This document shows, in pieces, positions 17,960 to 26,483 of a stretch of 43,470 nucleotides of DNA. The notes beneath the pieces are model-generated. The model was not told where the DNA came from, made no database searches, and worked only from the letters and a program-made list of their open reading frames with translations. The first letter of the stretch is position 1, and each line of letters begins with the position of its first letter. This DNA is from an uncultured Clostridia bacterium. GTDB lineage: Bacteria > Bacillota > Clostridia > Oscillospirales > CAG-272. The stretch spans positions 1 through 43,470 of the forward strand of contig CALGCW010000210.1 of NCBI GenBank assembly GCA_937884385.1. The letters run 5' to 3'. Position numbers and translations under genes: made by a program.

Positions 17960-18664
17960 TCAAAAATCATCACCAGCAATCATATCAATTGGCTCAAAAA
18001 GTTCAATATCTTCCACACCAAGACCTAAATTGGAAAAGACTTCCCAAGTATAAAATCTATCATACTTGTATAGTTGTTTAAAATCATCTGTATTCCACGG
18101 TTCATCGGCGGGCACAAAGGATACAACATATTCGTGGCCACTATTCAAGTGAATATCATTAGGTAAGTTCTCTCCATTTAACCAATCCCCTAATTGCTCT
18201 ATATTTATGGGCATATCCACTGGATATTTTGATAATAACCTCTGGTTTCCACCTAAAGGACGCACCCTACCATTAGAAAACAATAAAATTACATGGCGAT
18301 ATCTATTTTTATCTTGAACATCCCATCTTGATTTTGCGGCTAATGCAATTGCCTCTAGGGCATTACAGTACCCATATCCACCCTCGTATTTTATTCCATC
18401 TATAAAGTTTTCTATTTCCGTCAGGCAAGAACTAGAGTTAATATCAAAAAATTCTGTTTCGTTAATTGGTTCTGAACAACAGGATAAATCACGAAATAAA
18501 ATAAATTTAATCCTGAGTTGCTCTAAAGAATAGTCAAGTTCTTCCATTCTATCCAAAAAGTGGTGAACATAGTCCTTAATCAATTTGTTCAGTTGATCTG
18601 CATATGGTGCTACGTTTGAAGTTGCTTCTATACAAACAACGAAATCATAGTTATATGCTAGCAT
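17960..18664 (-). CDS. VWA paralog with degenerate metal site
   Basis: 234 aa from the ATG at 18664 (GGAGG upstream). It is a relative of the 17.2 kb VWA gene, with the same order of strands (YDFVVCIEA..., ILFRDLSCC, HVILLFSNGRVRPLGG) and the same end region. The metal-site motif reads IEATSN instead of IDATGS, so the first Asp and last Ser are lost, and the C-terminal strand has Asn instead of Asp. It probably no longer binds metal and may act as a partner or decoy. Divergence is higher than among the other VWA copies. Confidence 0.85.
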   Translation of the reverse strand: MLAYNYDFVVCIEATSNVAPYADQLNKLIKDYVHHFLDRMEELDYSLEQLRIKFILFRDLSCCSEPINETEFFDINSSSCLTEIENFIDGIKYEGGYGYCNALEAIALAAKSRWDVQDKNRYRHVILLFSNGRVRPLGGNQRLLSKYPVDMPINIEQLGDWLNGENLPNDIHLNSGHEYVVSFVPADEPWNTDDFKQLYKYDRFYTWEVFSNLGLGVEDIELFEPIDMIAGDDF

Positions 18665-18679
18665 CACAATTCTCCTCCC

Positions 18680-18745
18680 TTACCGATAATCCATATCAAT
18701 CAGCATCTCCATAGCCGTCATATGATCTATCTCTTTAAAATCCAT
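18680..18745 (-). pseudogene. Possible remnant of a VWA gene 3' end
   Basis: A 21-codon open stretch on the minus strand starting at 18745 ends in TAA at 18680. It reads FKEIDHMTAMEMLIDMDY, which lines up with the last residues of the VWA paralogs (LQEIDFDRIIELLVDSIW). It is followed by the GGAGG of the next VWA gene. It may be the tail of an erased copy or a chance match; it is too short to be sure. Confidence 0.35.
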
Positions 18746-18794
18746 ATAGATTTTTTTAATAAAAACCACTTTGTTTTGAAAGAAAAGAAAAATA

Positions 18795-19093
18795 TTATAA
18801 CCAAATTGAATCAACCAAAAGTTCTATTATTCTGTCGAAATCAATTTCTTGTAATCCGGTTCCCGCCCGCGAATATTCAGGCCAATATCGATTCCAACAC
18901 TCCATATCCGTCCACGGTTTTTCATGAGGAACAAATGCCAACAATCTTCCACGGCGAGGCTGATATGTGCCGCAGAACATAGCATCAATGCCCTCCCAGC
19001 AACGACTTAGATGTTCAGGTAGTCAAACAACAAAGCTTGTTTGAATGTCACATCAAGGCAGACCACCAAATCTACGCAATAGCCACTGTTTAC
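18795..19093 (-). pseudogene. Decayed TerY-like VWA gene with internal deletion
   Basis: Minus-strand remains of another VWA copy. After the VirD4-like gene, a reading frame gives GYCVDLVVCLDVTF, equivalent to the EYCVDIVMCIDATG start of the intact paralogs, and then runs to a stop. In another frame the text resumes at PEHLSRCWEGIDAMFCGTYQP and goes on to GRLLAFVPHEKPWTD and the usual end (ELLVDSIW). About 100 residues of the middle, including the rest of the metal site, are missing, and a frame change occurs at the join. AAGGA precedes the old start, where the start codon itself has changed (GTA). Confidence 0.85.
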
Positions 19094-19110
19094 AGTCTTT
19101 TCCTTCGCTT

Positions 19111-20391
19111 TTATTTTTTGAATTTAAACTTTATCGGTGCTGCATCATAATCTGCAACCGATATGATAGCCTCACCTGTTTTCAGCCCAAGGATGTCCCA
19201 ATCGCCAACGACCTCTGAATAGACAACTTCTTCTTTTGTGCCTGCGCTATAGCTCAAGCCCTTGTAAGAAATTCGTTTTCTGCTTTTACCGTACAGATTT
19301 TGCACAAATTCAATCGAAGCTTTGTCGGTTACTCTAAATGCTATTGAGGTGCCAAACGCAGATAGAATACTGTACGCCTTCTCTTTTCCGTATGCTTCTA
19401 TGATCTGCTGAACATTTTGCATTGCTACAACAAATTTTGCGCCCAAGCTCCGACCAAAGTTAACGCCATTATCGATATGATAAAGATTCGGAAGAAGTTT
19501 AAACTCATCTATGATAAAGAACACGTTACCCTCAGATTTACTTCTGCTTAACGATTCCTTAATTGCCAAGTCAAATAACGCCTTGTAAATAGGAGTTAAA
19601 ACTTTTCCTATGCTCAAGTCGTACTCAATAAAGAGAATTCTGCCTTTTTTCTCCCTAACAAATTCTCTAACTGAAAAATCGCCCTTCCGTCTAAAGTTTC
19701 CAACAAACAGCTCATTTGTTACATTACGAAGTTCGGAATAAACGCCTTGTGTTTGTTCACTGGCATCTCCATCGTTGTAAATGTAATCAATGATTCCACG
19801 CAGATCTCCCATGCTCATAAATGCATCAACAACATCATTTATGGAAGCATCACGCAGGTATGCATACAGTTCCGCATTATGGATATCTTCGCGTTCGTTC
19901 TGAGCAATAATGTAATACATTATTCCATACAGAACTTCTTTCGCCGCCTGTGGGAAAAAGGGTGCATTGGATTTTTGAATTTTATCGCCAAACAGAGAAT
20001 TCACAATTTCAAGAAGATTTTCCTCGGTATGCTCTTCCCCGTTTATGAGAACTTCCTTAAAGATATTCCAATAAGCAGTGGCTTTGTCGTCACTGCTTAT
20101 AATAACATCCTTACCGGGGCGATAAAACTCTTTTGCAAAATCGCCCTTTGTATCAAAGACAATCATAACATCGTCTTCATTCATTTTATCAATGAGTTGT
20201 CGAAGAAGTTGAAACATTGCCGTTGTTTTACCGGTACCAATTGTACCTGTATATAAAACGTGCTTGCTCAAAACACTTTCCGACAGAGGAATTTCACATC
20301 CGTCACCAATCAAAGAAGCGTAACCGGTAATCCCCTCGGTAGAAATAGTATCCTTAACTTCTAATCCTTCTAACAACTCTGACTTATACAT
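19111..20391 (-). CDS. VirD4/TraG-like P-loop ATPase
   Basis: 426 aa. The P-loop GTIGTGKT (49-56) follows a strand HVLYT, and Walker B is FFIIDEF with Asp295-Glu296. After that comes VVAMQNVQQIIEAYG and a region with SAFGTSIAFRVTD, as in the TraM-recognition/TraD-type coupling ATPases of conjugation. Unlike true VirD4 proteins it has no N-terminal membrane segments and no other transfer genes are nearby, so it probably moves or unfolds another substrate, or acts in defence. It begins 10 bp after the 150-residue tail-motif protein and likely works with the nuclease next to it. Confidence 0.85.
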   Translation of the reverse strand: MYKSELLEGLEVKDTISTEGITGYASLIGDGCEIPLSESVLSKHVLYTGTIGTGKTTAMFQLLRQLIDKMNEDDVMIVFDTKGDFAKEFYRPGKDVIISSDDKATAYWNIFKEVLINGEEHTEENLLEIVNSLFGDKIQKSNAPFFPQAAKEVLYGIMYYIIAQNEREDIHNAELYAYLRDASINDVVDAFMSMGDLRGIIDYIYNDGDASEQTQGVYSELRNVTNELFVGNFRRKGDFSVREFVREKKGRILFIEYDLSIGKVLTPIYKALFDLAIKESLSRSKSEGNVFFIIDEFKLLPNLYHIDNGVNFGRSLGAKFVVAMQNVQQIIEAYGKEKAYSILSAFGTSIAFRVTDKASIEFVQNLYGKSRKRISYKGLSYSAGTKEEVVYSEVVGDWDILGLKTGEAIISVADYDAAPIKFKFKK

Positions 20392-20401
20392 TGTTTTCTC
20401 C

Positions 20402-20854
20402 TTAATGTTTTATCGTTGGCTTTTTAGGCGGTGTGTTCGTTAATGTCGATGACTGTTCATTGCCAACACCGACACTTGCCTGCGCAGCACGTTGCTTTTG
20501 CAACGTTTTACTCTCAGTCGTGCCTTCTCGCATTTTCTTGCTCTCGCAATCGCGTCTATTGCTGTCTTTAATGTCATCGTAATTCATTCCAGTATACGAG
20601 CAACAATATTCACCATTTTTCCTGAAGTTGATCCCCTGAATAGTATTGTCACGCTGATTAATAAAAACCCTATCGGCAACCATCTCGCCAGACTGTCCCG
20701 GACGCGGATCCATAAATCCATCACGACCAATTTCGCCGCCTGCACGTTGGATTATTCTTGCGTGTGATTCTCCTGTACCATAGCCAATACATTCGGCTCC
20801 CGCTTCTCGGCTCATACTTCTATCATCTAAAGGTGTTGTTGAATAGTAACTCAT
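20402..20854 (-). CDS. Small protein sharing a SKTL/QR tail with the nuclease
   Basis: 150 aa, unknown. The N-terminal part (1-80) contains GGEIGRDGFMDPRPGQSGE and RVFINQRDN. The last 40 residues contain ESKTLQKQRAAQAS and a further SSTL, matching the repeated ESKTLRAQR/QSKTLSKQR tail of the HNH nuclease encoded just upstream. Shared tails in two neighbouring genes suggest a common docking signal, for instance to the VirD4-like ATPase that follows. No catalytic motif seen. 9-10 bp spacing to both neighbours. Confidence 0.7.
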   Translation of the reverse strand: MSYYSTTPLDDRSMSREAGAECIGYGTGESHARIIQRAGGEIGRDGFMDPRPGQSGEMVADRVFINQRDNTIQGINFRKNGEYCCSYTGMNYDDIKDSNRRDCESKKMREGTTESKTLQKQRAAQASVGVGNEQSSTLTNTPPKKPTIKH

Positions 20855-20863
20855 AACTGCTCC

Positions 20864-21823
20864 TTAATGTCCGTGCTTCTTAGATTGCTTGCTACCGCTT
20901 GAACGAGATGTAGAAGATGTGCTACGCTGCTTTGAAAGTGTCTTACTTTGAGTTTCAGACCCTTTGGTAAAGGTTGTATTTGCAGAACGTTGCGCTCTTA
21001 AAGTCTTACTCTCGCTTGCTCCTGCACTTGTCTTGTTCACCGATCGAGAACTCATAGAACGAGCTTTTTCACGTGTAGCATCAATCTGTGCTCTATAGGC
21101 AGTTTCTGCATACGGATTATCTTTAAGCACTAGTGTATTTTTATCTATTGTTTCCTGCGGCACAGGCGAAGGTTTAAAGTCTATTACCGCTTCGGGATGT
21201 TTGGCCGCATACATCTCGTCATATGTGTGAGACATAGACTTAACCGAGCTTTCGTGACTTGCACTAACGTCGGGAGGCAAGTGTGCCGCCCCCCCTGCCA
21301 CTTTAGTAGCAAGACCACCGCCAGCACCAGCTACATAACCGCGAACCGTTTTATAGCCGGCATCGTGAGCCCTGATGGCCGTTCCCATATAAGCACTAAC
21401 GCCAGCCGATTTGAAGAACCCGGCTCTTTTCTTAGTCAATTTATCGACCTGTTTTTGACTTAATGGATCACTTAATTTCTTCGCTTCAATGCTTGGTTTG
21501 TTTCTGCCGAAACTATGCATTTCTCCGGTCTTATGATCATAAAAACCGTTTGTATTGTTGTGGAAATCACCACTATGAGCCGCGAGATGCTCTTTTCTGT
21601 TTAAAAACTGAATATTGTTAGCATCACCAGCTCGCGAGTTGTGACCATCCACAGACTTCATATGATGCCCTTCGTAGCCTGTTGCTCTACCCTTGGATAG
21701 TATTTCTTTCTGCTCTTTTTTCGACCAGTCTCGAGTTCCCAGACCTCCGGAAACCAAGCTTTTTTCTTTTTTCCAAGCATTAGCAACCGCTTTTCTACGT
21801 TCATAACCGATGTTTGATGCCAT
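20864..21823 (-). CDS. HNH-family (GHH-type) nuclease, toxin-like
   Basis: 319 aa. The nuclease part is near the N-terminus: TGYEGHHMKSVDGH (His53-His54), DANNIQFLNRKEHLAAH (Asn70, His79) and HSGDFHNNTNG, the layout of HNH endonucleases found in polymorphic toxins. The centre has a Gly/Ala-rich hydrophobic stretch (GYVAGAGGGLATKVAGGAAH). The tail is Ser/Thr/Lys/Arg-rich with SKTL-x-x-QR motifs. Its start overlaps the stop of the SUKH gene by one base, a classic toxin-immunity pairing. Whether it is exported or acts inside is not shown. Confidence 0.85.
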   Translation of the reverse strand: MASNIGYERRKAVANAWKKEKSLVSGGLGTRDWSKKEQKEILSKGRATGYEGHHMKSVDGHNSRAGDANNIQFLNRKEHLAAHSGDFHNNTNGFYDHKTGEMHSFGRNKPSIEAKKLSDPLSQKQVDKLTKKRAGFFKSAGVSAYMGTAIRAHDAGYKTVRGYVAGAGGGLATKVAGGAAHLPPDVSASHESSVKSMSHTYDEMYAAKHPEAVIDFKPSPVPQETIDKNTLVLKDNPYAETAYRAQIDATREKARSMSSRSVNKTSAGASESKTLRAQRSANTTFTKGSETQSKTLSKQRSTSSTSRSSGSKQSKKHGH

Positions 21824-22359
21824 TACTCGTCACCTAACTTGATATCCAGTGGCTCTAAAACTTCTTCTCCGATGAGTTGAATTGCACTGTCTATCTCATC
21901 GGTTAACCAATCCTCGAAAGAATCCCATATCTCTTCAAAAATAGATTTTTCAATATTCCACAGATAAACCTTTCCGTCATTTGTCTCGGAATTGAAACAT
22001 ATAGGATCGCCATAGCTTCTGATTGCAAATACCGAATACCCCTCCGGCAAAGCCATTTCGCTTTTTACATCATTCGTGTTATATTCATCAAAGGTTTCAA
22101 AATCAAGGTCGAGCTCCTCGTCATAACCTTTCGAAGACAACATTACCGTATCAAAAAGCAATCCACCATCGCAATACTTCATCCATTCCAAGAAAGATGA
22201 AGGAATCTTACCCAACTTCTCCTGGGCTTTGATTGCCGAAGAAAAAGATGATTTTCTTAAACAATGGTACATATTAAAAATCTCCAATCTTTCAACATTT
22301 TCCTTCATTACATCACTAGCAAATGAACGAAGCAACAATTGATGATCCAAGATTCCCAT
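21823..22359 (-). CDS. SUKH (SMI1/KNR4) immunity-like protein
   Basis: 178 aa, typical SUKH length. The family hallmarks are visible: KIPSSFLEWMKYCDGG near residue 50, a turn VFAIRSYGDPICF, and VYLWNIEKSIFEEIWDSFEDWL at 125-150. SUKH proteins usually neutralise a nuclease or other toxin encoded next to them. Here the HNH nuclease gene starts one base into its stop codon, so it is the expected immunity partner. The acidic surface (many Glu/Asp) suits binding to the basic nuclease. Confidence 0.88.
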   Translation of the reverse strand: MGILDHQLLLRSFASDVMKENVERLEIFNMYHCLRKSSFSSAIKAQEKLGKIPSSFLEWMKYCDGGLLFDTVMLSSKGYDEELDLDFETFDEYNTNDVKSEMALPEGYSVFAIRSYGDPICFNSETNDGKVYLWNIEKSIFEEIWDSFEDWLTDEIDSAIQLIGEEVLEPLDIKLGDE

Positions 22360-22377
22360 TTGTCATTTTCCCCCTAA

Positions 22378-23418
22378 TTATTTTATCAACCACTTTACGA
22401 AATCGTCGAACGAAAATTCCTTATATTTGTTTTCAAACTGCCAATCATATTTGGTCTCAAATTTCACCGACAAGGCATCATCTGTACACTTGATATATAA
22501 GTATACATCATCACTATATTCGATTTTGGCACCATTATCAAGATCATAAGAAAGAATCGTATACTCATCCTGTAGCCGTTCAAAACACCTAACAGCAAAC
22601 TCTTTCGCATTACTTCCCGTAAACTCGCTGTTCGATAGTAAAATCGTTACAGAGGATAACCCGAGAATCTCCAAACGCTCATTAAGCAACCGTGTTAAGC
22701 GCTTAATACTGGGATTAAATGCCGTAATGGATATCGAGGCCTTGTTTCTAATACCACCATCAAACGCACCGCTAACAGTAGCTACAGACTCATGCACTAA
22801 TCCATTTTTGAATCGAGGAACTTCCGAAAACAAATCGAATTCCTGCATAGATACAAAATTGATTAATATTCCTTGAGCCTTCTTCCTAAGTTCCGTCAAT
22901 ATGTTGGCGGTATCTTTTTCAAGATCTTCTTTTGTTGTGTCGTTACACAAAGGTCCTATTTCGATGCCAGTCACTCTGGATATTTGAAATGTTACGCCAG
23001 AAAGCTTTGTTTCTTTGCTTGCTTCTTTTTCTATTTTCAGTTCTCTATTAAAAATCTCAGCTATTTGATACACCGGACATCTACCATCAATATAATCTAC
23101 ATTGGATAAAACCGCCGGAATATCACACGTTTCTAGTAAAACGGGCATAATACGAAAATTCTTGCGACTGATTTGCTCGTTGATAGCAAAATCCAATTCG
23201 GTCATCACCCACGGTGAATCAAGCGCATCTTTTGAGAGAAATATCACATAGACATTTGAATTTTTGATTGCTTCAAAAATAGCGGTCGCATACCGTTGAC
23301 CAGGAGCAATACTTTTTTCATCAATCCAAATATCAATGTTTGGTGAGGCAATCATGTTAACCAAAGAAGATACAACATCGATATTCTTATGACTATAGCT
23401 TATAAAAATTTTGTTCAT
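22378..23418 (-). CDS. TIR-domain protein with unknown C-terminal domain
   Basis: 346 aa. Residues 1-135 form a TIR domain: NKIFISYSHKN, WIDEKSIAPGQ, and SPWVMTELDFAIN, where Glu74 fits the catalytic NADase position and Trp70 is conserved. The other 210 residues hold a mixed alpha/beta domain with no known match. It reads like a ligand- or partner-binding unit rather than a known effector. It lies 18 bp before the SUKH gene and 34 bp after a four-helix membrane protein. Confidence 0.9.
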   Translation of the reverse strand: MNKIFISYSHKNIDVVSSLVNMIASPNIDIWIDEKSIAPGQRYATAIFEAIKNSNVYVIFLSKDALDSPWVMTELDFAINEQISRKNFRIMPVLLETCDIPAVLSNVDYIDGRCPVYQIAEIFNRELKIEKEASKETKLSGVTFQISRVTGIEIGPLCNDTTKEDLEKDTANILTELRKKAQGILINFVSMQEFDLFSEVPRFKNGLVHESVATVSGAFDGGIRNKASISITAFNPSIKRLTRLLNERLEILGLSSVTILLSNSEFTGSNAKEFAVRCFERLQDEYTILSYDLDNGAKIEYSDDVYLYIKCTDDALSVKFETKYDWQFENKYKEFSFDDFVKWLIK

Positions 23419-23452
23419 ATATCTTCTCCTTTAACACATATCTGTGGATTAA

Positions 23453-23869
23453 TCAAGAAAACAACCACGTTAAAACTAAACAAATAATTGAACCCGGCAA
23501 AGCGATCTTAAACAGCTGTTTGGTCGCACGCGAAATCTCAGGCTTATAATACTTTTGGGAAATTACAGTAAGTAACATAGTAATACCGCAAACCAAAATT
23601 ACAGTAAGCCAAGTAATAGCTATAATGGAATAAAGCAATGCAGATCTCGAAATTGCCTCAGTAACTTCTGTGGATTCTGTAAGCAGGCACGTTAAAAATG
23701 CAAATGCGATCGATGTGATCATTGATACTCTGGAAATTCTTAAAGTACTTGCATTTCTATCGGCTAAATCGGTATATATTCCGGAAATATTAATCCAAAG
23801 AAGTACTCCAGCGAAGAGAAAACCAGCAAAATTCAAAACTAACGTCGCATAAAATAAAATATCAATCAT
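23453..23869 (-). CDS. Four-helix membrane protein
   Basis: 138 aa with four hydrophobic helices at about 7-29, 47-65, 78-100 and 115-137, separated by short loops. No motif or family recognised. The genes on both sides encode a TIR protein and a zinc-finger/membrane protein, so it may provide a membrane target or anchor for them. Small membrane proteins beside TIR genes are sometimes effectors or sensors in defence, but here that is only a possibility. Confidence 0.7.
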   Translation of the reverse strand: MIDILFYATLVLNFAGFLFAGVLLWINISGIYTDLADRNASTLRISRVSMITSIAFAFLTCLLTESTEVTEAISRSALLYSIIAITWLTVILVCGITMLLTVISQKYYKPEISRATKQLFKIALPGSIICLVLTWLFS

Positions 23870-23887
23870 TTCGTATAAAACTCCTAT

Positions 23888-24550
23888 TTATTTCTTAAAT
23901 TGCATGAAAGGTTCTTTAATTTTTTGAACGATTTCTTCAGCGTTGTACACTACCGAGCTAATATTTTCTCCCATATTAACCACAAGCAGTGATATGACAG
24001 TCCACCATAATTGGAATGCACCAACAATGGCATCTTTTAGTAAAATAAACTTTTGAGAAAAAGTTTCATATTTTACGCTTCTATTCACAAACAATTCGGT
24101 TATGATACATTCACCGTTGTTTTGAATGGTGTTAAGCGCATATAAACGTATAGCTTCGTAATTTGAACCAATATTCTTCAACGGAGAATCCAGCAACTGA
24201 GTTGCGATTGCTTCAACGTTAACGTTAAATAGCAATTTAAAATTCTCTCCAATGTTCTCGGCAATTGCAATTCCTGTGTAAACCAAATCGCCCAATGAAC
24301 CACTTTGCATTTTTAAATACAAGACGATTAATGCAATTACAGAAAACAAAACTATTGAAGAAAAGCACATAACTTTTCCGGTTATCGTGGTGCTCTTATA
24401 TACTACCTCGTTAATACGTTTAGTGCGTTCTTCCCTTGCAGCACGTTTAGCCTCGCGAATTGACTCCTTCGAACGTTCTCTGCCGCACACAAAACACTCT
24501 GTATCACGATCCTCGTTGGCTGTGGAACAATAATCACATATCCAACTCAA
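23888..24550 (-). CDS. NZF-type zinc finger + membrane protein
   Basis: 220 aa. Residues 1-30 are a RanBP2/NZF-type zinc finger (W-x-C-x2-C-x3-N-x6-C-x2-C) with Trp3, Cys5, Cys8, Asn12, Cys19 and Cys22, as in three more proteins of this array. A basic helical stretch (about 30-53, KRAAREERTKR) leads to a membrane helix at about 58-80 and a second hydrophobic helix near 182-205. The region between could be outside the cell. I infer that the zinc finger recruits the protein to a shared partner on the inner side. Confidence 0.85.
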   Translation of the reverse strand: MSWICDYCSTANEDRDTECFVCGRERSKESIREAKRAAREERTKRINEVVYKSTTITGKVMCFSSIVLFSVIALIVLYLKMQSGSLGDLVYTGIAIAENIGENFKLLFNVNVEAIATQLLDSPLKNIGSNYEAIRLYALNTIQNNGECIITELFVNRSVKYETFSQKFILLKDAIVGAFQLWWTVISLLVVNMGENISSVVYNAEEIVQKIKEPFMQFKK

Positions 24551-24566
24551 AGTCCTTCTCCCTTAA

Positions 24567-25514
24567 TTATTTCAGTCTTTCCAATGCTTTTCTTGCTTCC
24601 TCATGTCCTTGTTCTGCAGCCTTGGTGTACCACTCTATTGCCTTCCTCTTGCTATGCAGAATACCGTGCCCCTTTTCATAACAGAAACCTAAGCTATACT
24701 GCGCCTTTGAAGATCCACCGTTGGCTGCGATGGTATAATGCTCAATAGCTTTTTTAGTGCTCTTACTTACTCCATAGCCGTTATAATAACACTCGCCAAT
24801 AGCGTTTTCGGCATCTAGGTTCCCTTGTGCTGCAGATTTTGTGAAATACTCAAATGCTTTTCCTTCATCAACAGCAGTTCCAACACCTCTGAGATAACAA
24901 AAGCCCATATTGAATTCACCAACATCGCTTCCCTGATCTGCCGCTTTCTTATACCAGAAAAAAGCCTTTTCCGTGTCCTTTTCTGTGCCAGCTCCGAAAT
25001 AGTAGCAATCTCCTAATTCATTTTGAGCTCCAGCGTGTCCCGCCTCGGCTGCCTTTTTATACCACAAAACAGCAGTTGTTTGATTTTTATATGTACCCTT
25101 TCCATGGTAATAGCAAAATCCTACATTGTATTGTGCTTGACGGATATCTTGCTGAGCTGCCTTTTCAAACCACAACAACGCTTGCGAAAAATCCTGTGAA
25201 ACTCCTATACCATAATAATAGCAGTCTCCAACTTCGTTTTGTGCGGGGGAGTATCCACGCTTTGCGCATTCAAGCATTTTTTCAAAGCCTGCACGTGGGT
25301 TTGATTTGATCATATCCAAGGCATTATCAAACTCTTCTTCTACATTTACTGCCTTATATGCATTAAGCAAAGAAGAAAAGCTGTCGCTAGCACTATTCAT
25401 TTGCGATTGTATATCAAAACTCAATCCTATTCCAGGACGTGTCTCTCCACAAACGATACAAGCTCGCTCACTGCTTTCGTTATTCGAGGAACACATTGAA
25501 CAAACCCAACCCAT
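24567..25514 (-). CDS. NZF-type zinc finger + Sel1 repeat protein
   Basis: 315 aa. The zinc finger (Trp3, Cys5, Cys8, Asn12, Cys19, Cys22) is followed by a linker and about six 36-residue Sel1-like repeats (roughly 85-315), each with a core like AQNELGDCYYFGAGTEKD and AFFWYKKAA. Sel1 repeats make a curved helical stack for protein-protein contacts, often in signalling scaffolds. No enzyme site is seen, so it is a likely adaptor or scaffold within the system. It begins 9 bp after the previous zinc-finger gene, and the repeated units are also visible at DNA level. Confidence 0.93.
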   Translation of the reverse strand: MGWVCSMCSSNNESSERACIVCGETRPGIGLSFDIQSQMNSASDSFSSLLNAYKAVNVEEEFDNALDMIKSNPRAGFEKMLECAKRGYSPAQNEVGDCYYYGIGVSQDFSQALLWFEKAAQQDIRQAQYNVGFCYYHGKGTYKNQTTAVLWYKKAAEAGHAGAQNELGDCYYFGAGTEKDTEKAFFWYKKAADQGSDVGEFNMGFCYLRGVGTAVDEGKAFEYFTKSAAQGNLDAENAIGECYYNGYGVSKSTKKAIEHYTIAANGGSSKAQYSLGFCYEKGHGILHSKRKAIEWYTKAAEQGHEEARKALERLK

Positions 25515-25523
25515 ATAAGCCTC

Positions 25524-26459
25524 CTACGCTACAATGATTCGCCACACCATAAGACTATTAGTTATAATCAAGCAAATCAAATTTGCAATAAATCTATAAT
25601 TCTTTTTATATATCGTCTTTCCTAAAAAGATCAATTCTCCCAGCAACAATGCTGAACTGAGATATACGTTTGCCCATCTTAATGAATCACTCCAAACGAC
25701 CGACATTACATACGAAATCAGCAATACAACAATCGCAGGAATGATTTTTGTTTCTTTTGAAAACGCCTTACCATCCTCATCGCTAAATCTTGAATATATA
25801 GCAGAAATCAGAAGCAAAAGCAACGCAACTCCAATGAAAGTACTATAGCCTGAATTTTCACCGTCTTGAAAAGCCGATGAAAACCAATTGGCAAAAGGTG
25901 TCAAAATAAGCGAACATAATCCCAACAAAACCAGTTGCACCACTCTTTTAGGCCAATCGGTTTCAGTTTTATATGTTTTAGTTTCAACCGGTGCAGTTCT
26001 GACAGAAGAAGGAGTATGTGTAGTCCTTGGCGGAGGTGGTGGAGTATAAACGGGCTTGGGTGTAATATAATATGCATCTTTGGCTACATACTTGGCTTTA
26101 ACCCTCGCTGACATAGTCAGGGACGTACATTCAGCAAAAGCTTTAATACCAACCGTTTCAAGTTCACACCCCGATATTATACTGCGTAAATTACTACAAC
26201 CGCTAAAAGCTTCTTTAGAAATTTTCCGCACATTGTCATGCAGGGTTACGGAATAAATATCTGTCCTTCCCTTAAAAGCTCCTTCACCAATCACGTTAAA
26301 CTCTTCAGGAATTACCACATTACCACTCAGCCGCAATTTCTGCACTTTGTTGTAGGTTAATGTACAAATTTTGTCCGAAACGCGCTCATATTCACAAACG
26401 ATACACTTGCTTTCGGATTCTTCATTGTTCGTAGAACACATTGGACAAACCCAAGACAT
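25524..26459 (-). CDS. NZF-type zinc finger + LRR + membrane protein
   Basis: 311 aa. Zinc finger at residues 1-30 as in the neighbours. Residues about 50-120 are BspA-type leucine-rich repeats (IGEGAFKGRTDIYSVTLHD, ISKEAFSGCSNLRSI, VGIKAFAECTSL). A proline-rich spacer (TPPPPPRTTHTPSS) is followed by about five membrane helices from residue 170 to the end. It thus seems to hold the zinc finger and LRR in the cytoplasm at the membrane. LRRs of this kind bind proteins. Function unknown. Confidence 0.88.
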   Translation of the reverse strand: MSWVCPMCSTNNEESESKCIVCEYERVSDKICTLTYNKVQKLRLSGNVVIPEEFNVIGEGAFKGRTDIYSVTLHDNVRKISKEAFSGCSNLRSIISGCELETVGIKAFAECTSLTMSARVKAKYVAKDAYYITPKPVYTPPPPPRTTHTPSSVRTAPVETKTYKTETDWPKRVVQLVLLGLCSLILTPFANWFSSAFQDGENSGYSTFIGVALLLLLISAIYSRFSDEDGKAFSKETKIIPAIVVLLISYVMSVVWSDSLRWANVYLSSALLLGELIFLGKTIYKKNYRFIANLICLIITNSLMVWRIIVA

Positions 26460-26483
26460 TTTTACCTCCTATGCTTTAAGTGA

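Noticed and set aside
19111..20391. Part of a conjugation (type IV) system
   Set aside because: No relaxase, VirB-type or other transfer gene in the window, and the ATPase lacks the membrane part of true coupling proteins.
24567..25514. Tandem DNA repeats (CRISPR-like)
   Set aside because: The periodic signal is the 36-residue Sel1 protein repeat; units differ in sequence and there are no spacers.
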